A DNA stretch of 64,000 bases from Roseivirga thermotolerans (lineage in GTDB: Bacteria > Bacteroidota > Bacteroidia > Cytophagales > Cyclobacteriaceae), in the NCBI RefSeq assembly GCF_014653175.1, contig NZ_BNAG01000002.1:764239-828238 (forward strand), read 5' to 3'. The translations under genes were made by a program, and so were the position numbers. Positions within the stretch are counted from its first letter, which is position 1. The number at the start of each line of letters is the position of its first letter. Positions 1 through 8,783 of this stretch are shown piece by piece. The notes beneath the pieces are model-generated. The model searched no databases. It saw only the letters and a program-made list of their open reading frames with translations, and was not told where the DNA came from.

Positions 1-538
1 GATCCAACCAATAACAGATTCACTGCAACTTTCACTTTCAGTGAAGATGTAACCGGATTTACCATTGGTGATATTACCTTAAACAATGCGACAGCTTCTA
101 ACTTTACGGCTACCAGTGCCTCGGTTTATACGGCCGATATCACACCAACAACTGACGGAACGGTGACCATAGATGTAGCAGCAAATGTGGCGCAAGATGC
201 GGCTACTAATGGAAACACGGCCGCAGTACCATTTAGTGTTCAAGCAGACTATTTAGCTCCAACCTTAGTCATAGATAGTGGAGTAAATGGTCTTACCAAT
301 AAGGCCTTTACTACCACTTTCACTTTTAGCGAGATTGTAACCGGCTTTGCGGTTGATGATATTGTTATTGGAAATGGTGCCGCTTCGAATTTCAATCAAG
401 TAAGCCCATTGGTGTATACAGCGGAAATTACGCCAACTACTGATGGAATGGTTACGGTTGATGTAGCAGCAAATGTGGCTCAAGATGCTGCAACCAATGG
501 CAACTTAGCTGCAGCACAACATAGTGTAATGGCAGACT
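1..538 (+). repeat. Tandem 288-base Ig-domain repeat inside the adhesin gene
   Basis: The DNA is repetitive as well as the protein: the string gatgtagcagcaaatgtgg occurs at 172 and again at 460, a period of 288 bases or 96 codons, with similar sequence around it. The unit after 539 keeps the protein fold but has diverged in DNA. The first unit is cut by the window edge, so the total copy number is unknown. Such arrays change copy number by recombination and are prone to assembly collapse. Confidence 0.65.
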
Positions 539-1731
539 TTACGGCTCCGGAGGTGAGTATTGGCAATGTTCCGACAGAGCTAAATGATTTTAACCCTTTT
601 AGCCTCACCTTCACCTTTACGGAAGAAGTGGTTGGCTTCGAGTCTTCTGACCTTCAACTTACAAACGCACAATTAATATCCTTTGAAACAACCGATAACC
701 TTGTTTTTAAAGTCTCACTTTCTGCTATTACAAATGATGAAGTGATAGTGGCCATGTTGCCAAATACATTGATGGACCTTGCAGAAAATGCTTTTGTACG
801 TACTGAGCAGCTAGTTATTGCTTTCAATAGTTTGCCAACAGACATTACACTATCTGTCCTAACCATTGATGAAAATAATGCCATAGGAGATGAAATTGGC
901 CGATTGACTACTGCCGATAATGATTTGGCCGATGTGCATACCTACAGCCTGGTACCAGGCGCAGGTGCTGAAGACAACAATGCCTTTGGCATAACCACCG
1001 ACAAGCTACGAGCAGCAGAGCCTTTCAATTTTGAAGCTAAGTCTGACTATACCATACGAGTAAAGACCAACGATGGCAGAGGCGGAACTTTTGAAAAGGT
1101 CTTTACCATCACTGTCAACGATGTAAACGAACAACCCACGGATATTTTTCTGAGCAATCAAATCATTGAAGAAACAGATGATGAGCAAGTATTGGTAGGC
1201 TTGTTCAGTACTGAAGATCAGGATGTTGGTGATAGTTTTTCTTATGAGCTAGTAGAAGGTAATGGAAGCACACACAACGCCAGGTTTGCCATTGTGGGAG
1301 ATGAATTGTTCACCTCCCAAATGGTAAACTTTGAAGAAACAGAGGTACTTCACATTCGTGTCAGGGCAACTGATTCTGGTGGTCTGTACCATGAGAAAGC
1401 CTTGGAAATTGCTGTAGTAAATATTGAATCGGAAGAAATAAGAGACTTTACCAAGGATAGACCTGATGCGAGAATTAAAAACTTCTTCACTCCAAATGGA
1501 GATGGTAAAAACGATACCTGGGTGGTAGACGACATTCAGGATAATCCGAATAATCAGGTGAAAGTCTATAGCCAAAACGGGCAGCTGGTATTCAGTACCC
1601 ATAACTACCAAAACAACTGGAGGGGTACTTTCAAAGGAAAGCCATTGCCAAGCGGTACGTACTACTACGAGATAAATATTGCAAATGGCATGTCAGTAAT
1701 TAGAGGAACCGTGTTGATTTTAACCCGATAA
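1..1731 (+). CDS. T9SS-secreted adhesin with Ig-like and cadherin-like repeats, 5' partial
   Basis: The frame is open from the first base with no start, so the N terminus lies outside the window; 576 residues are visible. Residues about 1-275 are Ig-like units of about 96 residues, each with a FTFSE motif and, in the first two, a repeated DVAANVAQDAATNGN stretch. Residues about 280-480 are two cadherin-like units with DVNEQPTDI-type joins and acidic calcium-site-like residues. From residue 495 FFTPNGDGKNDTW opens a gliding-motility (CHU_C, type B) C-terminal domain, ending in a strand-rich tail. In this family that domain directs export through the type IX secretion system and attachment at the surface. 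The PorP/SprF gene follows 6 bases later, the usual pairing for type B substrates. The ligand is unknown. The domain calls are firm; the adhesin role is inferred. Confidence 0.85.
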   Translation, partial: DPTNNRFTATFTFSEDVTGFTIGDITLNNATASNFTATSASVYTADITPTTDGTVTIDVAANVAQDAATNGNTAAVPFSVQADYLAPTLVIDSGVNGLTNKAFTTTFTFSEIVTGFAVDDIVIGNGAASNFNQVSPLVYTAEITPTTDGMVTVDVAANVAQDAATNGNLAAAQHSVMADFTAPEVSIGNVPTELNDFNPFSLTFTFTEEVVGFESSDLQLTNAQLISFETTDNLVFKVSLSAITNDEVIVAMLPNTLMDLAENAFVRTEQLVIAFNSLPTDITLSVLTIDENNAIGDEIGRLTTADNDLADVHTYSLVPGAGAEDNNAFGITTDKLRAAEPFNFEAKSDYTIRVKTNDGRGGTFEKVFTITVNDVNEQPTDIFLSNQIIEETDDEQVLVGLFSTEDQDVGDSFSYELVEGNGSTHNARFAIVGDELFTSQMVNFEETEVLHIRVRATDSGGLYHEKALEIAVVNIESEEIRDFTKDRPDARIKNFFTPNGDGKNDTWVVDDIQDNPNNQVKVYSQNGQLVFSTHNYQNNWRGTFKGKPLPSGTYYYEINIANGMSVIRGTVLILTR

Positions 1732-1737
1732 GCAAGA

Positions 1738-3246
1738 ATGATGAAGCATTTAAAGAAACTCATTTTATGTTGTTTGCTTGTATTGCCGGGTGTTGTTTTT
1801 AGTCAGCAAGTGCCTCTCATCAACCAGTATTTTGCGCAGCCTGCACTGGCATACCCATCTGCTGCTGTGCTTCAGGATAAAGCGCAATTAAGCCTGTTAT
1901 ACCGGGGGCAATGGTCGGGAGTAGATGGTGCTCCGCAGGTTTTTTCGCTCAGTTTTGCCAATCCATTCAGGCAAAAGTGGGGTTACAATGTGAGTATAAA
2001 CAGCTTTGAAACGGGGCTATTACGCCAGACTAAATTGAGTGCAGGTTTAGCTAAGGCTTGGCTTTTAAATCAACATAGATTTTCAGTAGGAGCAGAAGCA
2101 GCACTTTCACTTTTCTCTTTAGATGACAGCAGAGTAAGCGTTGAAAGTATGGACGATGAGCTCATCAGAAACCTGTTGGGTAGCAATGGCTCATCCGCCA
2201 GTTTAAACCTGTCTCTCTCGTATCAATACAAAGGCCTTCAAATAAATGCTTCGGTACCGAATGTTATTAATGAAAGCCTTTCTAATGATGAATATGTGCA
2301 GCTTTCGGATAACACCAATGCCGATTACCTAGTGGGTGTGGGCTACCAATTTTCGCTAGATCAGATGGGGAACATTACTCTTACCCCAAATATAACCTGG
2401 CGATATCAGGAGCTATTTGGTAGTGCAGTAGACATACTTGCCCTGTTCGAGTGGCAACACAAGTTTCAGCTTATGGCGGCTTATCGCGATGGTTATGGCT
2501 TGAATGCGGGAATAGGTGTACGGTTGAAACCAAACATTCGCTTTACCTATAATTACGACTTTGGGAAGAAAGAAACGCCAATTATCTCGAACGGCTTTAA
2601 TGAGGTTGGTCTACATTTTATATTCAATAAAAAAGCTGGTATTGATAAGCAGGAGGCTTTAAGTCGAGAGGCAAACCGAATAATTGATCGATTAAGGGCA
2701 GAGGAGATATATGACAAAAACCTTATCTCAATAGAAGATCAGGAAACCGTTGTGCATTACTATGCAAGCTTGCACAGCGGCAATAAAAAAGAAAGAAGAA
2801 TAAAAGGTGAAGCCGATTTTGATAAGCTGCTGGAAGATATCAGGCAAAAAGGGCTTGAAAGAATGAGGGCCGAAGCAAAGGCCAGAGCTGAGGCGGCTAA
2901 AGAAGAGAAAGAGGCACAAGAAGTCGCACCTGTACCTGCTCCAGTAGTTACTCAAGAACCTGAACCGGTGGAAGAGCCAAAAGAAACACCAAAGGTTAAG
3001 GGGCGCTACATTTTGGTGGTAGCAGCCTACAACCCGGGAAGTCAATACGCCAAAGTATTGGTGGATAAATTAAAAGACACCTATCCTCAAGCCGGTATTT
3101 ATAGCAATGAAGTGCGTGGATATGACTATGTATATGTTCTTGAGTTTGAAGATAGGAGCAAGGCCGTTTCAACCATGCTTAAACTAAGGTCTAACGGAGA
3201 GTTTACTGACGGTTGGGTGCATGTAATAGAAAGGATAAATAATTGA
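1738..3246 (+). CDS. PorP/SprF-family T9SS outer-membrane protein with C-terminal SPOR-like domain
   Basis: A signal peptide (MMKHLKKLILCCLLVLPG, cleavage near FSQQ) leads into a PorP/SprF beta-barrel over residues about 23-300, beginning VPLINQYFAQPALAYPS and rich in alternating aromatic strands. Family members partner with type B T9SS substrates, here the adhesin 6 bases upstream, and hold them at the outer membrane. Usual family length is about 310-340 residues; this one has 502. The extra part is a charged helical linker with an Ala/Glu/Lys run and a Pro/Glu stretch (about 305-420). After it comes a small alpha/beta domain (about 423-500, starting GRYILVVAAYNPGSQYAK) that looks like a SPOR peptidoglycan-binding fold. 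ATG at 1738 or 1741 is possible. The barrel call is strong; the SPOR assignment is by pattern only. Confidence 0.85.
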   Translation: MMKHLKKLILCCLLVLPGVVFSQQVPLINQYFAQPALAYPSAAVLQDKAQLSLLYRGQWSGVDGAPQVFSLSFANPFRQKWGYNVSINSFETGLLRQTKLSAGLAKAWLLNQHRFSVGAEAALSLFSLDDSRVSVESMDDELIRNLLGSNGSSASLNLSLSYQYKGLQINASVPNVINESLSNDEYVQLSDNTNADYLVGVGYQFSLDQMGNITLTPNITWRYQELFGSAVDILALFEWQHKFQLMAAYRDGYGLNAGIGVRLKPNIRFTYNYDFGKKETPIISNGFNEVGLHFIFNKKAGIDKQEALSREANRIIDRLRAEEIYDKNLISIEDQETVVHYYASLHSGNKKERRIKGEADFDKLLEDIRQKGLERMRAEAKARAEAAKEEKEAQEVAPVPAPVVTQEPEPVEEPKETPKVKGRYILVVAAYNPGSQYAKVLVDKLKDTYPQAGIYSNEVRGYDYVYVLEFEDRSKAVSTMLKLRSNGEFTDGWVHVIERINN

Positions 3247-3419
3247 GTTCGGCTAATGAAGTACCTTTTGTATTTGATCAATAAGAAAGAGGAGGTCCCT
3301 GAAACCTGTTTTTGCTGCAGACAGGCAAGCTCAGTGTGACTCTCATCCAGTTTTGAGACAGCCTCTACGTTTATGAGCCATGCACACGAGAGGCGGCCAA
3401 TGGTAATCCAATTTGGCCT

Positions 3420-5285
3420 TTACCTTCCCTCAAGAATATTTCTGAACTCGGCCAGTGCCGCACCGGTTCCAATAACGGTAAGCTGATCGCCCAGAAGCAA
3501 ATGCGTATTGCCATGAGGAATAAAAACTTCTCCACCCCGCTTTTGTATAACCAACGATCCGGTAGGAGGGAATGCGACTTCTTTCACCAGCTTGCGGTTA
3601 ATTGCTTTGTTACTGATCGTTATTTCTTCAATTCGGTACACATCGAAACTGGTCGATAGAGAATCGATAGCATTAGGCCGCAATACAATATCTTCTATAT
3701 GTCCGGCCATTAGCTCTTCATGATCTACCGTTTTAATTCCCTCAAAGTTATTGTCAACCAAATCATGAGTGACCGATTGTTTTCGGGTAATGATTTTACT
3801 ATGCTTTAGCTCATTCTTTAAAAAGGCCGTGAGCTGTTGGTTTAGCAGGTTAGACTCTGTGAGCACAATTACCAAATCGCCACTGTAAATTTTTAATGAT
3901 GCCAAAAAGTGCGTTGAGAGTGGTTTTACTACCTGATAAGGAAGGCTTTTGCCATCGAACTGCTGAATAATTTCATCGCGTTGAAGATAGGTGGTAAAAG
4001 AAATATTGTGCAGTTTAAAACGCTCAGCGAGTAGTAAGCTGGCTCTGCTTCCGCCCAGTATTATCACCTTTTTGTGCTCCTCATCCTTGCGGTTCATAAG
4101 GTTATAGACCATAGGAGCAAGCAAACAAGTAATGATGGAAGCGGTTACAATTGCCGCATTTTCCGACTCGTCCAGCACGCCCAAGGCAAGACCAATTTGA
4201 GCTCCGGCAACAGTTTCACCCAACCTTGCCGAAAGTAAACTACCTCCTGAAATAGCTTTTTTTAACCCAAAAAGGCGTACCAGGCTTAGGGCGGGTATGG
4301 TTTGAGTTACAAAAAAGCCCGCCACCAGAAGCAAGATAAACCCATATGATTCACCAATTTGGTATAGACTGGAAACATCCAGATTAATACCCACATTGAT
4401 AAAGAAAATTGGAATGAAGAAGCCGTAGCCCATACCATCAAGCTTAAAAAGCAAGGCCGACCGATCTTTTGTAATGAACAAGCTCAACAAAAGTCCGGCA
4501 AAGAATGCCCCTAAAATAGGTTCAGTTTCTACCACCGTGGCAATTACCACAAAGGCAAAAAACAAGGCCACGGCACCCCTAACTTTAATTTGGTTTGCTG
4601 CATGCTCCAGCCGATAGATTACCTTCTGAAAAGTGCGTAGGCGGTTGAGCTTTTTTCCGATAGCATGAAACACCAAAAATGCAATGAATATGAAATTAAA
4701 AAGCAGCAGGTCGAAGTCGAGCCCGTTTTTAACATAGCCGGAATAAATGGAAATAAGGAGTATACTCAGGAGGTTGGCAATACTGCCCTGCATGAGTAAA
4801 ATCTGACCAAACTTGCGCTTAATTTCTCCACTCGATTTGAGAATAGGAACCGTAATACTTATACCTACCGTAGGGAACAAAAGCGCGTAGAAAACTACGT
4901 TGATATCGTGAAAACGGCCTATGAGCCACAGAGCCGGAAAAGATAAAGCCAGGGTGCCAAGATAAATACCCATGGCCAGCATGAAGGTATTGCTTAAAAT
5001 GGATTTAAGCTTGAAATGAAAGGCCGAAAGCGAACTGATGATTTTGTTTACATCGATTTCCAACCCTACCAGAAATATAAGGAATAGGAAGCCCGTATTA
5101 GCCAAAAACTCCATATAGGGAGTTTCTCCCACCCAGTCCAGCACAAATGGCCCGATCATTACCCCCAAAATGATTTCTACAATCACTGAGGGAATCTTGC
5201 CAATCTCTAGCCAGGAGAGTATCAAAGGAACGCCCCAGGCTATGGCAAAAATGAGAAGTAAAGGGTAGTAGTCCAGATGATGCAT
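3420..5285 (-). CDS. CPA2-family monovalent cation/proton antiporter with TrkA-type C-terminal domains
   Basis: The 621-residue protein has about 12 hydrophobic segments over residues 1-385, with the exchanger-family pattern TGFLFLIFLVGLEIDVNKI. This places it with Kef-type (CPA2) antiporters, which exchange K+ or Na+ for H+ across the inner membrane. A cytoplasmic Rossmann-like region follows (about 400-520), then a TrkA_C-like domain (about 550-621, with TGSLVIQKRGG). The Rossmann loop reads ILGGSRASLL and lacks the usual GxGxxG or GRxG spacing, so dinucleotide binding is doubtful. The gene stands alone and is convergent with the PorP gene. The ion cannot be told from sequence. Confidence 0.87.
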   Translation of the reverse strand: MHHLDYYPLLLIFAIAWGVPLILSWLEIGKIPSVIVEIILGVMIGPFVLDWVGETPYMEFLANTGFLFLIFLVGLEIDVNKIISSLSAFHFKLKSILSNTFMLAMGIYLGTLALSFPALWLIGRFHDINVVFYALLFPTVGISITVPILKSSGEIKRKFGQILLMQGSIANLLSILLISIYSGYVKNGLDFDLLLFNFIFIAFLVFHAIGKKLNRLRTFQKVIYRLEHAANQIKVRGAVALFFAFVVIATVVETEPILGAFFAGLLLSLFITKDRSALLFKLDGMGYGFFIPIFFINVGINLDVSSLYQIGESYGFILLLVAGFFVTQTIPALSLVRLFGLKKAISGGSLLSARLGETVAGAQIGLALGVLDESENAAIVTASIITCLLAPMVYNLMNRKDEEHKKVIILGGSRASLLLAERFKLHNISFTTYLQRDEIIQQFDGKSLPYQVVKPLSTHFLASLKIYSGDLVIVLTESNLLNQQLTAFLKNELKHSKIITRKQSVTHDLVDNNFEGIKTVDHEELMAGHIEDIVLRPNAIDSLSTSFDVYRIEEITISNKAINRKLVKEVAFPPTGSLVIQKRGGEVFIPHGNTHLLLGDQLTVIGTGAALAEFRNILEGR

Positions 5286-5434
5286 GCACTGAGCATTTAA
5301 GTGAATGGGAAAAATACATATTTATCTTGTTTCAAGAGCATCATTTGGCATGAAACCACAGAATGATTTTCTTATTTTGCTTTGCCAGCGGCACTGGCTA
5401 TATTCGGTAATCCATTGGTTTAAAGCACAAAAAC

Positions 5435-7612
5435 ATGCATAGAGCTCTGCTGGCCATTTGTCTATTTTTTTCTGTTGTGTCGTGGGGCCATGCTCAACAC
5501 TCGGTGGCTCGTGAGTGGAATGAAAGACTTCTTCATTCCATTAGAAACGATTTGGCACGGCCAACCGTACACGCCCGAAATCTTTTTCATCTGTCTGCCG
5601 CCATGTACGATGCATGGGCCTATCTTGACCCCGAAGCAGAGCCCTATTTATTGGGAAAAACCGTCAATGGTTTTAGCTGTACCAGCCCAGCTCTGGCATC
5701 GCTCGATAAATCATCGCTCGATATCGAAGAGGTAATCAGTCATGCAGCCTTTCGCCTGCTTAGTCATCGGTTTCAAAAGTCACCGCGATACACCAGTTTG
5801 TATAGCCGTTATCGCAGCCTCATGACCTACATGGGCTACAATCCCGACAATAACAAAGTGGCGCTCGATGGTAGTTCGGCTGCTTTTGGAAACTTCATTG
5901 GTCAATGTTATATCGATTATGGCCTGCGCGATGGTTCCAATGAGGTCAACGACTACGCCAATCAATACTATGAACCTATAAATCGCCCGCTTGCACCCAT
6001 GCTCAGCGGCAATCCTTCCATTACCAACCTCAATAGGTTTCAGCAGTTGGCATTAGATGTATTCATTGGTCAGAGTGGCTTTAGTAGTGGCGACCTTCAG
6101 CCCTTTTTGAGCCCGGAGTGGGGCAACGTAATGCCTTTTGCCCTCAACGAAACAGATCGAGTGCTCAAGAAACGGGATGGTCAGAACTATTGGGTTTATC
6201 TGGATCCGGGTCCGCCACCAATGTTCGATGACTTTGATAACGGAGGGCACGATTTCTATAAATGGAATTTTAGTCTGGTATCTATTTGGAGTGCACATTT
6301 GTCTCCTTGGGACAACGTGATGTGGGACATTTCTCCGGGAAGTATTGGCAATGCCACGGAATTGCCAGAAACCTGGGACGATTACAAGGAATTTTACAAA
6401 CGTAAACAGGGGGGAGATGCCGGTAGTGGCCATGCCCTAAACCCCAAGACGGGTGAGCCTTATGCCCCTAATATAGTGCCCAGAGGAGACTATACGAGAG
6501 TTTTGGCAGAGTTTTGGGCCGATGGTCCGGATTCCGAAACACCTCCCGGGCACTGGTTCACTATTCTTAATTATGTGAGTGATCATCCCGAGCTACAGAA
6601 GAAGTATAAAGGAGAGGGGCAGGTTCTTGACGATCTGGAATGGGATATAAAGGCCTATTTTGTGCTTGGAGGAGCCATGCACGATGCCGCAGTAGCGGCC
6701 TGGAGCGTTAAAGGATTCTACGATTACATACGACCTATTTCGGCTATCAGGGCCTTGGCCGATTTGGGGCAGTCGTTCGATACACGTTTTAATAGCTTTA
6801 ACCGTCAGGGCTTTACCTATGAGTATAATTTTATAGATGTGGTAGATTATGACGATCCTTTGCTGGGCTTTAACCAAAGTGGCTTGGGTAAAGTGAAGGT
6901 GAAAGCCTGGCGCGGGCCTCTCTATATTCCGGAGCCCCGAACCGATATGGCGGGAGTTGATTGGATATTTGCTGAAGATTGGTGGCCTTACCAACGACCT
7001 ACTTTTGTAACCCCCCCGTTTGCAGGCTATGTGTCTGGTCATTCTACATTTTCAAGGGCAGCGGCCGAAGTACTGACTCTCTTAACCGGTGATGAGTATT
7101 TTCCGGGTGGAATGGGCGAATTCATTGCCCGAAAGAATCAGTTTCTGGTTTTTGAAGAAGGCCCTTCTGTCGATGTAAAACTTCAATGGGCAACCTATCG
7201 CGATGCTTCTGACCAAACCAGCCTTTCAAGAATTTGGGGAGGAATTCACCCACCCGTAGATGATATTCCGGGAAGGAAAATGGGTATTAAAATAGGGCAT
7301 AAGGCCTTTGAGTTTGCCGAGCGCTTTTTCAATGGAAAGGTACCCCGAAGATTTGGTATAAACCACTTAAGCCTGGAAGCTGCTCCAAATCCTGTTCAGC
7401 GTGGCGAGTTACTCACCTTGTCGATCTTCAGAGATGTAGAAAATTACCGCTTTATACTTCTGGAAGCCAATGCCGGAATGGTGGAAGATGTTCGTATAAC
7501 CAAGCAAGATGGTAAAGTAACTATTGATACTTCTACTCTGGCTCCGGGGCTGTATATATTGAGAGTAAACAACGGAGCTGTGGCTCAAAGCATTCGCTTT
7601 ATTGTGCAGTAG
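5435..7612 (+). CDS. Vanadium-dependent haloperoxidase-like (PAP2 superfamily) secreted protein with T9SS type A tail
   Basis: Signal peptide MHRALLAICLFFSVVSWGHAQ is followed by a long helical domain. SGHSTFS (S534-S540, His536) and RIWGGIHPPVDD (Arg599, His605) match the second and third PAP2/haloperoxidase signatures. An upstream YIRPISAIR segment supplies the other basic residues. In this superfamily these residues bind vanadate or phosphate; the members either oxidise halides or act as phosphatases. The length of 725 and overall look fit the haloperoxidase-like branch. The last ~75 residues (APNP near 650, ending LAPGLYILRVNNG and a strand) are a T9SS type A sorting domain, so the enzyme is probably exported to the surface. 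Substrate is not predictable. It converges with the next gene with one base between stops. Confidence 0.85.
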   Translation: MHRALLAICLFFSVVSWGHAQHSVAREWNERLLHSIRNDLARPTVHARNLFHLSAAMYDAWAYLDPEAEPYLLGKTVNGFSCTSPALASLDKSSLDIEEVISHAAFRLLSHRFQKSPRYTSLYSRYRSLMTYMGYNPDNNKVALDGSSAAFGNFIGQCYIDYGLRDGSNEVNDYANQYYEPINRPLAPMLSGNPSITNLNRFQQLALDVFIGQSGFSSGDLQPFLSPEWGNVMPFALNETDRVLKKRDGQNYWVYLDPGPPPMFDDFDNGGHDFYKWNFSLVSIWSAHLSPWDNVMWDISPGSIGNATELPETWDDYKEFYKRKQGGDAGSGHALNPKTGEPYAPNIVPRGDYTRVLAEFWADGPDSETPPGHWFTILNYVSDHPELQKKYKGEGQVLDDLEWDIKAYFVLGGAMHDAAVAAWSVKGFYDYIRPISAIRALADLGQSFDTRFNSFNRQGFTYEYNFIDVVDYDDPLLGFNQSGLGKVKVKAWRGPLYIPEPRTDMAGVDWIFAEDWWPYQRPTFVTPPFAGYVSGHSTFSRAAAEVLTLLTGDEYFPGGMGEFIARKNQFLVFEEGPSVDVKLQWATYRDASDQTSLSRIWGGIHPPVDDIPGRKMGIKIGHKAFEFAERFFNGKVPRRFGINHLSLEAAPNPVQRGELLTLSIFRDVENYRFILLEANAGMVEDVRITKQDGKVTIDTSTLAPGLYILRVNNGAVAQSIRFIVQ

Positions 7613-7613
7613 G

Positions 7614-8318
7614 CTAACGGCTCGAAAGTAGAGACTCCTCAATCAGGCCAAGGAATTGGTGCATACGGTCAGGCGTATCGAAATGATGCCGAAGCGTTGC
7701 GCCTTTTAGCGTTTTTATGTCCAGATCTTCGTGTATAAATGCCAGTATAACTATAGCCTCCAGTAGGCTGCCAAGGGAAGAGGGGTGAAAACCATCATGC
7801 CCGTACAAGTCAAAACCAGCGTTGCTCTCATGTATGTGCTGCCAAACAGTTCCCAGGGCTATGAGGTCTGCTTTATTGGAATCGGCCGCCTCTGAATAGT
7901 TTTTCACTACCCCGTCAAAAGTATGGTAGTAAGTTAAGGAGGGCCATACCATAAGGTATACCGGCTTTGCCTGGTGTTTTTCAGAGAGCTTTGCCAGTTG
8001 TCTCCCAAAGCGAAAAAGCGTTTCCCGACCATAGGCCTGAGAAGAAGGTCCCTGTTGAAAAATCACAAAGTTGTAAGTGTCTTTGGCAAGTTCTTTAGTG
8101 AGTTGTTTGTCGTTGAGGTGATCTTCCAGTCCATAATTGGGGTAGCAAAGGCAATGCGTAGCGAGTGAATGTCCGTTTTCACGTGCTAGAGCCTCTAGTA
8201 TTTGAGGCATTTTGTTAGAATAGGTGAGACTGTTGCCAACGAAAAGCACCTTTTGCGCACAAAGTTCACCCGAAAGGAGGTGAAAACCGGTAAGCAGTAC
8301 GAGCCAATACTTTCTCAT
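7614..8318 (-). CDS. SGNH/GDSL-type hydrolase, exported
   Basis: A signal peptide (to about residue 21, LCAQ) precedes the block-I motif VLFVGNSLT with candidate nucleophile Ser30. Block V is HDGFHPSS with Asp175 and His178 as the likely rest of the triad, and FQQGPSSQ (about 87-94) may give oxyanion-hole residues. The length of 234 is normal for a single-domain SGNH esterase. Cys20 is not a good lipobox because Leu precedes it. The family includes esterases, lipases and carbohydrate deacetylases, and the substrate here is unknown. It faces the PadR gene across a 126-base divergent gap. Confidence 0.75.
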   Translation of the reverse strand: MRKYWLVLLTGFHLLSGELCAQKVLFVGNSLTYSNKMPQILEALARENGHSLATHCLCYPNYGLEDHLNDKQLTKELAKDTYNFVIFQQGPSSQAYGRETLFRFGRQLAKLSEKHQAKPVYLMVWPSLTYYHTFDGVVKNYSEAADSNKADLIALGTVWQHIHESNAGFDLYGHDGFHPSSLGSLLEAIVILAFIHEDLDIKTLKGATLRHHFDTPDRMHQFLGLIEESLLSSR

Positions 8319-8383
8319 CCCTTTACAAACATTCAGAACACTTTGTAACCCTTACGGTGATTGGGAGTCATTAACATTATTAA

Positions 8384-8428
8384 GACTACGTTTAGGACTT
8401 TTATATATTTTGGCTACATTTAAGACTT
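8384..8428 (+). promoter_or_regulatory. Candidate PadR operator: imperfect direct repeat upstream of the padR-permease operon
   Basis: GACTACGTTTAGGACTT (8384-8400) and GGCTACATTTAAGACTT (8412-8428) agree at 14 of 17 positions, all three differences being transitions. They begin 28 bases apart. The second copy overlaps a perfect palindrome TTTAAG-A-CTTAAA (8419-8431). The pair ends 16 bases before the PadR start, where an autoregulatory site would be expected. PadR proteins commonly repress their own operon; the link to these repeats is inference. Confidence 0.35.
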
Positions 8429-8444
8429 AAATAAAAAACATACC

Positions 8445-8783
8445 ATGGGAAAGTATTCAATAGGGGAGTTCGAAGAGGTTCTCTTGCTTACTGTAGCCAT
8501 ACTGTACGACAATGCCTACGGCATATCGATTAAGGAAGAAATTGAGGATCGGCTCAATAGAAAAGTGAGTGTAGGAGCCATGCGTACTGCTCTTAGCCGC
8601 CTGGAAAAGAAGGGGTTCCTTCAGTCAGAATTTGGTGAGGCAACGGCCATTCGAGGTGGTAAAAGAAAACGTTTCTATAAAGTAACTCCTTATGGCAAAA
8701 AGGCTTTGGAAGAAGTGATGGAAAACCGAAAGAAACTTTGGGAGGCTATTCCTTCTGTAGCCTTTGACTTTAAAGCTCTATGA
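8445..8783 (+). CDS. PadR-family transcriptional regulator
   Basis: At 112 residues this is a minimal PadR winged-helix protein. It has an N-terminal FEEVLLLTVAIL helix, the turn NAYGISIKEEIE, the recognition region VSVGAMRTALSRLEKKGFL, and the wing ending GGKRKRFYKVTPYGKKAL. Such proteins repress nearby transporter genes and release DNA on binding a small ligand or stress compound. Its stop overlaps the start of the permease gene by four bases (ATGA), so the two are translationally coupled. A repeated sequence just upstream may be its operator. Ligand unknown. Confidence 0.92.
   Translation: MGKYSIGEFEEVLLLTVAILYDNAYGISIKEEIEDRLNRKVSVGAMRTALSRLEKKGFLQSEFGEATAIRGGKRKRFYKVTPYGKKALEEVMENRKKLWEAIPSVAFDFKAL

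Noticed and set aside
3395-3418. GGCCAA / TTGGCC hairpin after the antiporter gene
   Set aside because: Only six base pairs and no T-run; too weak to call a terminator.
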